64,000 nucleotides of DNA from Persicimonas caeni (GCF_006517175.1 NZ_CP041186.1:5607074-5671073); one strand, 5' to 3'. Counted from the first letter of the stretch, positions 27,656 to 36,618 are shown. Made by a program: numbers and translations. The notes: generated by a model from the letters alone, not told the origin.

Positions 27656-28477
27656 ATGGCGTCGACGTACGATTTTACCGGAAAAACCGTCTTCATCACC
27701 GGCGCGTCCAAAGGAGTGGGGCGCGCGACCACCGAGGCCTTCCACCGCGCGGGCGCCAACGTGGTGTTGGTCGCGCGCTCCCCGGGGCCGCTCGAGGAGG
27801 CGGCCGAAGGGTTGGAGCGCTCGCTGGTCATCCCGCTGGACGTCTCCGACCTGGACGCCATGCAGGCGGCGCTCGAGCAGACCGTCGAGCATTTCGGCAG
27901 TTTGGACGGGGTGGTCAACAATGCAGGCGCTCACTTTCGTGGCGATCTCGAGACGCGTACGCCCGAGGAGGTCGCCACGATGGTGGACGTGAACCTGCGC
28001 GCGCCGCTGGTGCTGACGCGCATGGCGCTGCCGTACCTGCGCGGGCAGGGCTCCGGCTTCGTCGTCAACGTCGCCAGCCTCGCCGGCAAGGTGCCCCTCG
28101 ACGGGGCGGCGACGTACTCGGCGACCAAGTTCGGGCTGCGCGCCTTTACCTACGCGATGGCCCAAGAACTCGACGGTTCGGGCATTACGGTCAGCGCGGT
28201 CAGCCCCGGGCCGATCGACACCTCGTTTATCATGGAGAATCTCGACGAGGTCGAGGATATCGTCTTCAGCCAGAAGATGTGCTCGGCCGAGGACGTCGCT
28301 GACATGATCCTCGCCTGCGCCCAGGACGGCAAAGTCGAGCGCGAATTCCCTCCCCTGGGCGGCAAGCTCGCCACGCTCGGCTACCTCGTCCCCGAGGTGC
28401 GCCAGCGACTCAAGCCGCTGCTCAGCGAAAAGGGACGAAAGACCAAAGAGCGCCTGCGCGAGGAGCGGGGGGAGTAG
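27656..28477 (+). CDS. Short-chain dehydrogenase/reductase
   Basis: 273 residues; ATG 27656 with GGAGG 8 nt upstream. Classical SDR: TGASKGVG nucleotide loop (about 15-22), NNAG motif near 90, catalytic Ser (NVASL) and YSATK (YxxxK). A basic residue in the ASKG loop and the VLVARS stretch suggest NADP. An unusual Arg/Lys-rich tail (LKPLLSEKGRKTKERLREER) follows. Substrate unknown. The region 27410-27655 between it and the divergent Nudix gene holds their promoters. Confidence 0.92.
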   Translation: MASTYDFTGKTVFITGASKGVGRATTEAFHRAGANVVLVARSPGPLEEAAEGLERSLVIPLDVSDLDAMQAALEQTVEHFGSLDGVVNNAGAHFRGDLETRTPEEVATMVDVNLRAPLVLTRMALPYLRGQGSGFVVNVASLAGKVPLDGAATYSATKFGLRAFTYAMAQELDGSGITVSAVSPGPIDTSFIMENLDEVEDIVFSQKMCSAEDVADMILACAQDGKVEREFPPLGGKLATLGYLVPEVRQRLKPLLSEKGRKTKERLREERGE

Positions 28478-28839
28478 GCTGCTATTTAAGGCGCCTGAAC
28501 TACGGCGCAAACTACGATTTGAGGGTCGTCCATTTGAAAGGTGCGGGTGGCCGCGAGGTGCCATTGCGCGAGCCTGGCCAGCCCGAACGCTGCAAGATGT
28601 CGACCCGCAAATGGTAGTTCTGCGAGGTCGCTGTCTGACCTCGCCTTTAATAGCGGGCGCTACTACCCTGCAGGTCAAAACGCCCCCGCAGCCTTCACCA
28701 TGCACCGAGCTTCAGTGGTGAATCGGCACAGGCAAGCGGTATCGTGTGCGAGTCAATTGAAATGAACACAGGGGAGATGGAGCGTCCACTGCCACGAAAG
28801 GGAACCAGATTCCCCGACGAAGCCGGGGTTCCTCGAGTG
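28478..28839. other. Intergenic region with dispersed repeat pieces
   Basis: No gene seen. Contains GCGCAAACTACGATTTGAGGG (also near 49980), a hairpin GCGAGGTCGC...GACCTCGC with TAATAGCGGGCG shared with the 22.4-kb duplication, and at its right end AACCAGATTCCCCGACGAAG shared with R1. These look like decayed copies of the region's repeat families. Confidence 0.7.
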
Positions 28840-29406
28840 CTACGCCTTCTTGAGAAACTCGGTCTTGAGCACGAGCATCACGCCGTTGACCTTCCCCTCG
28901 ACATGACCGGGATCGTCGGTGAGGCGGATATTCTTGACGCGTGTGCCTTGCTTGGCGACGAAATTCGTCCCTTTCACATCGAGGTTGCGCACCAACGTCA
29001 CCGCATCTCCATCCTGAAGTTGCTGGCCATTGCTATCTAGGGTCGGGGGACCGACGTGAGATGTCTGGGCGACGCCCTCGTTGGCCCATGCCTGCTCGTC
29101 TTCGGTCAGATACGCTTGCTCGAAGAGATCCCGGGCCCACGACTCGCCGCGGAGCCTGTGGAGCAGACGCCAACTCAGGACCTTCACAGCCGCATTTTCG
29201 CTCCAGATGGAACCCTGCAAGCAGTACCAGTGATTGGAATCGAGCTCGGCGCCCTCTTCGAGTTGGGCCGCGCACTCGCCGCAAATGACAATGGCCGTAT
29301 CCCTCGGCTCGTCGGAGGGAACGTCGTACTGACGCAGCAGCGCTGTGGACGCGCATAACTCACATTGGTTGTTGGCGCGGTCGAGAAGTTCTTGGGCGAT
29401 GCTCAT
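28840..29406 (-). CDS. yjdM: PhnA/YjdM-type zinc-ribbon protein
   Basis: 188 residues. The N-terminal zinc ribbon (CELCAST, later CGECAAQ) is followed by the PhnA C-terminal SH3-like domain with LQDGDAVTLVRNLDVKG and IRLTDDPGHVEGKVNG. The family is named for proximity to phosphonate genes in E. coli, but its real function is unknown; no phn genes are here. Cytoplasmic. Confidence 0.92.
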   Translation of the reverse strand: MSIAQELLDRANNQCELCASTALLRQYDVPSDEPRDTAIVICGECAAQLEEGAELDSNHWYCLQGSIWSENAAVKVLSWRLLHRLRGESWARDLFEQAYLTEDEQAWANEGVAQTSHVGPPTLDSNGQQLQDGDAVTLVRNLDVKGTNFVAKQGTRVKNIRLTDDPGHVEGKVNGVMLVLKTEFLKKA

Positions 29407-29635
29407 GGTCCAGGCTCGTAGAGGGAGATTATCGAGCCGCGTATAGCACGGGGGCGGTCGAGTGGCACATGGAGTCTCGATACCCGCGTGGTTTGTTGCC
29501 TTGGTTTACGCTCGGAGCGAGGTCGGAGTACAGTAGGATGCGCTACCGCTGACTCTCCGAAGCTTTCCGATCGGCCGGGGCGAGCAACTCCTACGACCCA
29601 CATGGGGGAGTCCAGATGCAACGAGGTTTTCACGA

Positions 29636-30145
29636 ATGAGTTCTCGGGTGCCGGGTACATCGAAACGCGAGCCACGAGGGCGCGGCTGGCAATTCTTCCT
29701 GATCGTTGCGCTTGCTTTGCTGGGCGGCACGGTGGGGCTCAAAACAGTGTGCGAGATGTACCTCGAGGAGTTCACGCACTCCCGTCCTAGGCCAATCTAC
29801 AGCGCGGCGACGCAAACCCAGAGCTACTACGAGAAACACTGCAGGTTCCCGCCGTCGCTGCCTCCAACCGCCAGACTATCGAGTTGTGTTGAGGGCGCGA
29901 TATGCATGCCCGATGAGGTCGCGTTCGACTTGTGGGAGGCGGAGGGCTTCGAGTTGCCGCGAGAGCAACGGATGAGCATCTCCGGCGTTCGTGTCGGCTC
30001 GGAAGCCTACAAACTAATCGAGCGGGCTGATTTCTCACCGGGTGGGAGCATGCACACCACAACCGTAACGGTTCGAGGTTCGCGCGACGATGGCCGGTGT
30101 GTCGCAAAGGTCGGGCCGATGAGCGTGATAAATGAGTTCCAGTGA
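29636..30145 (+). CDS. Membrane-anchored hypothetical protein
   Basis: 169 residues. One N-terminal helix (FFLIVALALLGGTVGL, about 20-36) after a basic stretch, so the rest is probably periplasmic. Four Cys (CRF, SCVEGAIC) and later RCV may pair. No recognised family. Codon use looks more A/T-rich than neighbours. The ATG has no strong ribosome site. Confidence 0.6.
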   Translation: MSSRVPGTSKREPRGRGWQFFLIVALALLGGTVGLKTVCEMYLEEFTHSRPRPIYSAATQTQSYYEKHCRFPPSLPPTARLSSCVEGAICMPDEVAFDLWEAEGFELPREQRMSISGVRVGSEAYKLIERADFSPGGSMHTTTVTVRGSRDDGRCVAKVGPMSVINEFQ

Positions 30146-30303
30146 ACTTGTCGCCGACGTTGGGCCGTGAGAACGACGTCAGCGCACGTGTTTGGCACAA
30201 TCACGCTGACGTATTCATCCCATCACTTCTCGCTCGGCTCGACAATGAAGCCTCCTTCGAGCCGCAGCACCGGTTTCTCTTGTCGAGCCAGCGGTGTCCA
30301 TTT

Positions 30304-30660
30304 GCGCGAACGGGAACCAGGTTCCCCGACGAAGTCCATGTCATGCGGGTTTGCGCGTGGTGGGCAGTTCCAAGACGCCGTGATTCAGGCGCCCTTAACA
30401 GCGGGCGCGTAACGGCGATTGGAGTGCGGCGAGTTGAGGTGTCCTTGCTTGTTGAGGCGGCCCCTCCGTCTCGCGCTGGAAAGCGCGCTCGACACCTCCC
30501 CGCGGCCTGCAATGCGGCCCGGGGAGGGGGATTGCGCCTCTGAACCACTTTCCTTTCCTGCAATCCCCCTCCCCGAGGCGTGGTTCAGCCTGCGGGGAGG
30601 TGTCGGCGCGGCGTAGCCAAGCCGACGGAGGGGACCGGTCAACTGGCAAGGGATGCCATC
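30304..30660 (+). repeat. R1 repeat, copy 1
   Basis: A long interspersed repeat. Its core, 30461-30633, is a nested imperfect palindrome: CCCCTCCGTC...GACGGAGGGG outside, CACCTCCCCGC...GCGGGGAGGTG inside, CCGGGGAGGGGGATTG...CAATCCCCCTCCCCG innermost. The upstream 150 bp are shared only with copy 2. Nearly identical to the other copies, so recently spread. It carries no transposase. Confidence 0.93.
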
Positions 30661-30668
30661 ACGCCCAC

Positions 30669-30705
30669 AAAAATGCCCCGAAAGTCCTGTCGACCTTCGG
30701 GGCTC
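30669..30705 (+). terminator. Degenerate copy of the tRNA-Val terminator
   Basis: AAAAATGCCCCGAAAGTCCTGTCGACCTTCGGGGC-like sequence follows R1 copy 1; it is a mutated version of the perfect hairpin at 36576-36613, in the same order relative to R1. Confidence 0.75.
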
Positions 30706-30712
30706 TTCCGAG

Positions 30713-30750
30713 TAGGCGTAGCTGGGTTCAAATCAGGGACTTCTTGCGAG
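30713..30750 (-). pseudogene. tRNA-Val 3'-half relic
   Basis: 38 nt (TAGGCGTAGCTGGGTTCAAA...) matches the 3' half (acceptor strand, T-arm and part of the anticodon arm) of tRNA-Val(CAC) at 36619-36690 with several changes; the 5' half is missing. It lies after R1 copy 1 and a decayed terminator just as the intact tRNA follows copy 3, so the whole block was duplicated. Confidence 0.82.
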
Positions 30751-30762
30751 GGGGGATACCAA

Positions 30763-30900
30763 ATGGGAAAAGGAGGTGCGTCAGAGGCTCGAGAGGATGT
30801 GTTCGACGAGGCCCGACGACGCACACAGACGAGCAACCAACGTTTGGAACCTGAGATTCGCACGGGTACGCTCGACCGACTAGCGGAGATAGACGATTGA
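30763..30900 (+). CDS. Small ORF upstream of HEAT-repeat gene
   Basis: 45 residues, acidic/basic, no family. GGGGGGA sits 6 nt before the ATG and the stop TGA overlaps the TTG start of the HEAT gene, suggesting translational coupling. It may be a genuine small protein or a leader peptide; evidence is only positional. Confidence 0.4.
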   Translation: MGKGGASEAREDVFDEARRRTQTSNQRLEPEIRTGTLDRLAEIDD

Positions 30901-32222
30901 ACAATCCATTCATACCAGAACAATTCTGCAGCGCCCTCTACAAGGGCCTGGGGCGTGCTGTGTTGCATGTGCGCAAGTACGGCGACGAACAGATTCGCAA
31001 GCACTTGCTGGACGCCTGCGTGCACGTACGCTCATACGATCCCCAGATCGAGGGGAGCCGCGCAGAATGGCTGCTTGAGATGGTCGACGCGACGTCGCAC
31101 GGCGACTTCTACCGTGAAGCAATCCTCGATGCCCTCGAGGTTGTCGAAGAGGGTGCTGTGGACGCTGTCTGGAGTGCCGACCAGTTGTGCGACTTTGCGC
31201 TGCACTATGCTCGTCGAGGCCACCAGCGTGGACGGGAGTTGCTCTACCAGGTGTATCGTGAAAACCGCTTCAGCGAGGCCGATTGGGTGGCTGCTGATCA
31301 ATTGCTGTCCCTCGACGGACTCGACGGCCTCACGTTTATGGCGGAGGTCGCGGGCGAACGCATCCTCGCCGGGGACCGGGTAGACCAGTGGGACGCGGCT
31401 GTCCCGACGGCGTGTGAGGAGTTTGGTTCCGTCCAGGTACTGGCGCGCCTGCAGGAAGCCAGCGCCCAGAGTCTCGGAGTGAGTGCTTTTCTCGAGCAAT
31501 TTGCTGAAGCGTTGCCGCGTCGAGACAAGGGCGCAGATGTCACAGGGATACGCCGAAAGGTGCCATCCTACGAAGTCATCAGCCAGGCGATTGACGAGGC
31601 GCGCTGGCAGGTTGGCTTTCAGTTCAGGTGGTTCGGAAGGCACGCTTCAGCCGAAGAGCTTTGTGCCATCTTCGATCGACTTCTTGGCGAGCAAGAGCTC
31701 GAAGCCGCGTTGCGGTGCCTGTGGGTGTTCGACAGCCGAGAACTTCCCGAACTCGCTCCGCGAGTCTTCGAATGGCTCGATTCGGACGACGAGCGGCTGC
31801 GCACTGCGGCCGCGTCGGCGCTGGCCAATACGTCTGACTCGCGCGTGCGGCAGGCAGCGGTCGACCGGCTGGAGGAGCCTTCGTCGACGACCGATTTGGC
31901 CGCAGCGATCGAAATGCTGCGGAGGAATTTCAGGACTGACGATGCGGACCTGATCCTGCGCTGTCTTCCGAACGACGAGTCGATCAGTGACGAAGCAAAA
32001 ACGCGCAATCATTCGCTTGGGTCGGTGCTCCTCGAGCTGGCCGAGAACAACGCCGACGCAGCCCTTGCGCCATGTCTGACGTGGGTCTACGAGAAAGGGC
32101 CGTGTTCGAGGTGCCGCACTCGTGCTATCGAGCATCTGTTGGAATGGGGCGAGCTGTCTGACAAGCTCCGTGACGAATGCCGCTTCGATGTGGTCGAAGA
32201 GATACGAGAGTTGGTTGTGTAG
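30897..32222 (+). CDS. HEAT-repeat-like protein
   Basis: 441 residues from TTG 30897 (CGGAG 9 nt upstream, coupled to the small ORF). All-helical; the C-terminal half has HEAT/ARM-like pairs (ALRCLWVFDSRELPELAPRV, DDERLRTAAASALANTSDSR, RLEEPSSTTDLAAAIEMLRR). No catalytic motif. It is probably a protein-protein scaffold. It sits between R1 copies 1 and 2. Codon use appears less GC-extreme than elsewhere, consistent with acquired DNA. Confidence 0.75.
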   Translation: MNNPFIPEQFCSALYKGLGRAVLHVRKYGDEQIRKHLLDACVHVRSYDPQIEGSRAEWLLEMVDATSHGDFYREAILDALEVVEEGAVDAVWSADQLCDFALHYARRGHQRGRELLYQVYRENRFSEADWVAADQLLSLDGLDGLTFMAEVAGERILAGDRVDQWDAAVPTACEEFGSVQVLARLQEASAQSLGVSAFLEQFAEALPRRDKGADVTGIRRKVPSYEVISQAIDEARWQVGFQFRWFGRHASAEELCAIFDRLLGEQELEAALRCLWVFDSRELPELAPRVFEWLDSDDERLRTAAASALANTSDSRVRQAAVDRLEEPSSTTDLAAAIEMLRRNFRTDDADLILRCLPNDESISDEAKTRNHSLGSVLLELAENNADAALAPCLTWVYEKGPCSRCRTRAIEHLLEWGELSDKLRDECRFDVVEEIRELVV

Positions 32223-32240
32223 CCGCGCGAACGGGAACCC

Positions 32241-32598
32241 GCGCGAACGGGAACCAGGTTCCCCGACGAAGCCCGTGTCATGCGGGTTTGCGCGTGGTGG
32301 GCAGTTCCAAGGGGCCGGCTATTGAAGGCGCCCCGAACAGCGGGCGCGAAACGGCGATTGGAGTGCGGCGAGCTGGGGCGTTCTTGCTTGTTGAGGCGGC
32401 CCCTCCGTCTCGCGCTGGAAAGCGCGCTCGACACCTCCCCGCGGCCTGCAGTGCGGCCGGGGAGGGGATTGCGCCTCTGAACCACTTTCCTTTCCTGCAA
32501 TCCTCCTCCCCGAGGCGTGGTTCAGCCTGCGGGGAGGTGTCGGCGCGGCGTAGCCAAGCCGACGGAGGGGACCGGTCAACTGGCAGGGGATGCCATTT
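32241..32598 (+). repeat. R1 repeat, copy 2
   Basis: Core palindrome 32400-32570; about 95% like copy 1 over the whole 358 bp. The sequence GCGCGAACGGGAACC is duplicated at its left edge (32224 and 32241). No tRNA piece follows here. Confidence 0.93.
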
Positions 32599-32611
32599 CG
32601 AACCACGCGAT

Positions 32612-33460
32612 TCATACCTTCGGCAGATCGACCGGCACAGCGAGCGACTGCGCCAAGCTCTCGGCCAGTGACTCGAGCCAGATGGTATCCGCCATCAGGT
32701 CGATTCCGTCGTAGCAGACGTCGTAGTACGGTGCCCAAGACCGAGACGAGACGAGCGTGACCTCGCCCCTATCGGTTTCGGCGATGACGGTGAGGCGCGT
32801 CCAGGACTCGGAGACTCGGGCACAGATTCGGCGAATCCGGGAGCGATGAATCCGCAAATCGCCTCGGAGGCGACGGCTTACAACCAGCACCTCATCGTCG
32901 ACTCGAACCTTGATGCCCCTTCGGTCGACCAACAGGAATTCACCCGACGGGTCGGTCCACGCCAATGACCACCGCGTGGCGTGATAGAAGTCGATCGTAC
33001 CCGGGCGCACCGTCGTTACGCTGCTGAGTTTCTGCCTCAAAACGGCAAGGTCACCTTCGGGGAGATACCCTTCCCAACACATCGAACCAGCATCGCCGTC
33101 GTCGGCGGTGACCACACCGGCACGCACGTATCCGGCGAACCCGCACCAGCAGCCGATCCCCACAATCACCTGTCGGCCCGCGATCCGTTTCGCAAGGCCC
33201 GCGACGACGGCATCGACGTCGACTTGTGGTGGTGAGCTTCGGCGTTCCTCGTCGTCGGCGCGGTTTACGTCCGCGATCAACACGAACAGGCCGACGACGT
33301 CGACGAAGAAGACGCCAAGAATCCACCCTCGTGACGCACCGAATAGGAGAAGCGGGCCGCATGTGACGAGGACTGCGAACATCCATCGCTTCACGAGGCC
33401 GCGCCACCGGCCTTCCGGGCTGTTCTTGGCGTCGTTTCCAGATGATGTGGTCTCTGTCAT
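32612..33460 (-). CDS. Two-helix membrane protein
   Basis: 282 residues from ATG 33460 (GGAGGA upstream). Two close membrane helices near residues 27-65 (MFAVLVTCGPLLLFGASRGW, ILGVFFVDVVGLFVLIA) are followed by a cytoplasmic domain of about 200 residues that contains a Cys-rich GIGCWCGFAGY. No family recognised. Its start overlaps the TetR remnant stop by 4 nt, so both belong to one transcript, controlled by the operator at 33714. Confidence 0.75.
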   Translation of the reverse strand: MTETTSSGNDAKNSPEGRWRGLVKRWMFAVLVTCGPLLLFGASRGWILGVFFVDVVGLFVLIADVNRADDEERRSSPPQVDVDAVVAGLAKRIAGRQVIVGIGCWCGFAGYVRAGVVTADDGDAGSMCWEGYLPEGDLAVLRQKLSSVTTVRPGTIDFYHATRWSLAWTDPSGEFLLVDRRGIKVRVDDEVLVVSRRLRGDLRIHRSRIRRICARVSESWTRLTVIAETDRGEVTLVSSRSWAPYYDVCYDGIDLMADTIWLESLAESLAQSLAVPVDLPKV

Positions 33461-33693
33461 GCCAAGTCCTCCTCCGACTCTCGGGCCATCAAGAGGCCGC
33501 GAGCCGTTTGCCATGTAGCCTCAGCCGCAGTGCCGGACGGAATTACGTCGGGTGCTGTCGCCGCGACCCAGGCAGCGCCAGCGTCCGGCCGAGCGGATTC
33601 GCCGGTAGCGAAGAGCGCGTCGATGAGTTCCAGCAAGATTTCTTGCTTGCTGGCGAAGTGGTAGTGGACCGGGCCCGGCGTGAGGTCTGCCAC
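33457..33693 (-). pseudogene. Truncated TetR-type regulator
   Basis: 78 residues from GTG 33693 (GAGGG 7 nt upstream). Only the recognition half of a TetR N-terminal helix-turn-helix remains: VADLTPGPVHYHFASKQEIL. The first ~20 residues of the domain are absent and the ligand-binding domain is only ~45 residues. In the frame upstream there is a stop 8 codons before, so the missing part is not hidden there. Probably a remnant, though the ribosome site means a short product could still be made. Confidence 0.72.
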
Positions 33694-33713
33694 AGCTACA
33701 CCCTCTATCTTAG

Positions 33714-33746
33714 TTGGTTAGTTGACCGAGTTGGTCGATTGACCAA
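33714..33746. promoter_or_regulatory. TetR-type operator pair and promoter
   Basis: Two near-palindromes side by side: TTGGTTAGTTGACC (33714-33727) and TTGGTCGATTGACCAA (33731-33746). They lie just upstream of the TetR remnant. On the minus strand TATACT (about 33751-33746) could be the -10, so a bound repressor would cover the start site. Typical of TetR autoregulation. Confidence 0.7.
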
Positions 33747-33837
33747 GTATAGGCGGGAGCGTCATTACGTCAAGCGCCTCGGACGGTCCTGGCGATTGCC
33801 TCCTTGGAATGTGGCGACGTTTCCCGACGAAGCCCCA

Positions 33838-34497
33838 CTAGCTCAGACGGCCTCGTATGAGCGCAACGTCATCATGAAATGCCTCGTTTGCGAGCTGAAC
33901 GGCTTCGAGCAGTGCGTCGGCCGATCGCTCGATGTTCTCGTCTTCGAGCGCATCGACGAGTTCGTCGTGGCCGAGGTACTCGAAGAGGCCGTCGGTGCCC
34001 AAGAGGAGTTGGCCTCGAGCGGGCAGGGGACCGATCGGGGTCGGGCTACACTGGCCGGTGCCCAATCGTGGAGTGCGAACTTGGGCGGCCGTCAGTTCGA
34101 TAGGCGCGCCATGGCCGTCGGCGAGCCAGGCTCCGGAGTCTCCGACGCTCGCACCGGCGAGGAGGCCATCGCGGACGTAGATGATGACCGCTGTCGATTC
34201 GCCGGCGTTTTGCGTTCGGTAGAGGTCGCGATCGATGTTGCTTAGGCATTCGCACCACGTCCAAGGGTCGAGCAGGTCATCGGGACGTTCGCCCGCCCAG
34301 GTCGGCACGGCAGCAATGAAGTGTTCGGCCGCCGTTCGACCGCCGCCAACTCCGCCGGCGCCGTCTGCGATGACAAAGAGCAGCCCGTCGTCGAGTTCCA
34401 TGGCGTGGGCTCGGTCCTCCGAGGGACCTGGAGATGTTCGAATGGAGGTATCGGAAGTGGTCAGCATGAGTTCGTGTTCGCCGGAGAATCGCGTCAC
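33838..34497 (-). CDS. PP2C-type Ser/Thr phosphatase
   Basis: 219 residues from GTG 34497 (ATG 34467 also possible). Metal-binding motifs are readable: SEDR (Asp near 28), IADGAGGVGGG, ESTAVIIYV, ASVGDSGAWLADG, GTDGLFEYLG, HDDVALIRGR. It has the usual compact length of bacterial PP2C. It would dephosphorylate Ser/Thr phosphoproteins; no partner kinase is encoded in this stretch. It precedes the TetR/membrane pair on the same strand. Confidence 0.92.
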   Translation of the reverse strand: MTRFSGEHELMLTTSDTSIRTSPGPSEDRAHAMELDDGLLFVIADGAGGVGGGRTAAEHFIAAVPTWAGERPDDLLDPWTWCECLSNIDRDLYRTQNAGESTAVIIYVRDGLLAGASVGDSGAWLADGHGAPIELTAAQVRTPRLGTGQCSPTPIGPLPARGQLLLGTDGLFEYLGHDELVDALEDENIERSADALLEAVQLANEAFHDDVALIRGRLS

Positions 34498-34705
34498 GGT
34501 GCATTAATCACATCATAAGATTACGCATCGACAACGAGCCTATCATGGAGTCGCAGCATCGGCGGGCGTGGAAAACCGGCAAGGCGTGCAGCAACCCGAC
34601 CCAAGGCGGCGCCGTCCAGCCGCCGCGCCAAGCGGTTTCCAGCGAGGCCATGTAGCTGAGGGTTCGCACGAGGCGTAGCCGAAGGGCGTACCTTCAGCCA
34701 GAGTT
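34498..34705. other. Non-coding gap with small hairpin
   Basis: No gene seen. A hairpin-like CTGAGGG...CCTTCAG stretch (about 34656-34700) lies near the stop of the MORN-variant gene and may end its transcript. Confidence 0.5.
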
Positions 34706-35395
34706 TCAGCCACGGCGGCCGGCGAAACGCTCCAGCATCGCGACAGTCGATTCGAGCAGCGTGCGTCCGGGCGCATCCTCCGCAACTCGATACCGGGGCA
34801 GGGTGGCATCCTCCCGTGCCGCCTCAATATACTCCTCGCGGCCGATCTCCTCGTCATCGATGAAGAACTTCGGGTACCCTCCAACAAGCTCCTCATCGTC
34901 CCACTCTCGAAAAATACCGTGGCGCAGGTTCTGCTTGTAGTGCTCCTCCCTCCATACGCGGCCGCCGTCAAAGTCATCCCACACACGCTCGTAGCCGTGG
35001 ACCTTGCCGTCGCGATACTCACGCTCTTCGGCCAGTAAGCCCGTGTTGTAGTTGTACCAGAGGTCGGTGCCCGTCCCGAGAGTCATCTCGTACTGGCCAA
35101 GGACGCTGCCGTCGGCCAAATACTGCGTGGCGACGCCGTGCTCGAGTCCATCGATGTAGCGCGTGATAAAGCTCAGATGGCCGTCTTGGAACTCGTACCA
35201 AGGGCCGTGTGGCTGATTGCCTCGAAAGTGATTCTGCGCCTCCAATTCACCATCTTCGGACCAGTGACGGTTTCCGACATACTCGCCGTCGACGTAGTAC
35301 TCCGTGCGGTACGGCTTTCCATTCTCGTGACGCTCGTCGATCACCTCTTCGGCACCAGCCGGAAACGTCTCGATGTCGTGTTCGAAGGTCTCCAT
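34706..35395 (-). CDS. MORN-variant (YwqK-like) repeat protein
   Basis: 229 residues. A run of about 20-25-residue units with the pattern GxWxxYxxDGxLxxxxxYxxGxxHG (for example NQPHGPWYEFQDGHLSF, GLEHGVATQYLADGSVLG, GKVHGYERVW) as in MORN-variant antitoxin-type proteins. The C-terminus is helical. Starts 11 nt after the ATPase stop, so in one operon with it. Function unknown; in other species the family is found with toxins or secretion effectors. Confidence 0.85.
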   Translation of the reverse strand: METFEHDIETFPAGAEEVIDERHENGKPYRTEYYVDGEYVGNRHWSEDGELEAQNHFRGNQPHGPWYEFQDGHLSFITRYIDGLEHGVATQYLADGSVLGQYEMTLGTGTDLWYNYNTGLLAEEREYRDGKVHGYERVWDDFDGGRVWREEHYKQNLRHGIFREWDDEELVGGYPKFFIDDEEIGREEYIEAAREDATLPRYRVAEDAPGRTLLESTVAMLERFAGRRG

Positions 35396-35406
35396 TAGCT
35401 ACGCCC

Positions 35407-36123
35407 CTACTCGAAAAGATGCTGAAAGTAACGCTCTCGGTGATTCAGAAAGTCGCGGGTGAGTTGGTAGTGGTCGGTCTCCTCGTACTCGACCTCCTCG
35501 ATCCCATCCTCGGAGAAAAGAAAGATTGTTGCCTGCGGGAAGGCCATCAAGATGGGCGAGTGCGTGGCGATGATAAACTGCGAGTCCTGCTCGACCAATT
35601 CGTGCATGCGCGCCAGAAACGAGAGTTGTCGCTGGGGCGAAAGAGCGGCCTCCGGCTCGTCGAGCAGGTATAGTCCCTGCGGCCCGAAACGGTGCAGCAC
35701 CAGGTTCAGGAATGACTCGCCGTGTGATTGCTCGTGAGGGGAGCCACCATAGAATCCAGTGCTGTTATGCTCTTCCAGGGCGGTTGCGACGTTGTAGTAG
35801 CTCTCGGCGCGCAGGAAAAACTCGGTCTGCTCGCGGCGCGCATTTCGCACGGTGCGAAGCACTTCGTGCAGATTCGACTCAGATGAACGGGTCGCAAACC
35901 TCAGATTCTTGCTGCCGCCCTCCGGGTTCATGCCGAGCACTGCGGCGAGCGCCTCGATGATGGTCGACTTGCCACTGCCGTTCTCGCCGACGAAGAAGGT
36001 CACCTTCGGGTCGAAGGCGAGCCCGCCGAGCTGGCGCACGGCCGGGATGGAGAACGGATAGTTGTCCCAGTCCGGTTCGACTTCGTCACGAAAGACGACG
36101 GTGCGTAAAAATCCCTGCTGCAT
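35407..36123 (-). CDS. AAA-family (SMC/ABC-type) ATPase
   Basis: 238 residues. Walker A GENGSGKST at 46-54, an ABC-like signature region, Walker B LLDEPEAALSP and a switch His in THSPILM. It is short and single-domain, like the predicted ATPases of COG3910. No TOPRIM domain, so not an OLD nuclease. First gene of the AAA-MORN pair. Confidence 0.9.
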   Translation of the reverse strand: MQQGFLRTVVFRDEVEPDWDNYPFSIPAVRQLGGLAFDPKVTFFVGENGSGKSTIIEALAAVLGMNPEGGSKNLRFATRSSESNLHEVLRTVRNARREQTEFFLRAESYYNVATALEEHNSTGFYGGSPHEQSHGESFLNLVLHRFGPQGLYLLDEPEAALSPQRQLSFLARMHELVEQDSQFIIATHSPILMAFPQATIFLFSEDGIEEVEYEETDHYQLTRDFLNHRERYFQHLFE

Positions 36124-36349
36124 TTGGTATCCCGGGGCTGGCGGCTGCGGTGCGTGCTGCAGGCTACCGAAGCTGGGCGGCTGCTAGCAAGGAGATGATG
36201 CGACGGAGGGGCCCGGTCCATTGGCTGTTGGAGATAACTCGACAGTGTGCAACTCCGCGGCAGAGTCGCGGCGGGAGTCGAAATGAACCTCGACGCTCTC
36301 ACCACATGGCCGGAATGGTACATCGGCTCTTGAAGGGGAGCAGAGGCGT

Positions 36350-36567
36350 CCTTGCTTGGTGAGGCGGCCCCTCCGTCTCGCGCTGGAAAGCGCGCTCGGC
36401 ACCTCCCCGCGGCCTGCAGTGCGGCCCGGGGAGGGGGATTGCGCCTCTGAACCACTTTCTTTTCCTGCAATCCCCCTCCCCGAGGCGTGGTTCACCCTGC
36501 GGGGAGGTGTCGGCGCGGCGTAGCCAAGCCGACGGAGGGGACCGGTCAACTGGCAAGGGATGCCATC
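36350..36567 (+). repeat. R1 repeat, copy 3
   Basis: Core palindrome 36368-36540, same as copies 1 and 2; lacks the upstream 150-bp part. Directly followed by the tRNA-Val terminator. A loose partial match (GCGACGGAGGGGCCCGGTCC) lies at 36200. Confidence 0.93.
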
Positions 36568-36575
36568 ACGCAAAC

Positions 36576-36613
36576 AAAAAGCCCCGAAGGTCGTGTCGAC
36601 CTTCGGGGCTTTT
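36576..36613 (-). terminator. Terminator of tRNA-Val
   Basis: Perfect 13-bp stem (36581-36593 with 36597-36609), flanked by A5 and T4, so usable from both strands; it follows the minus-strand tRNA by 5 nt. Confidence 0.93.
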
Positions 36614-36618
36614 CCGAG

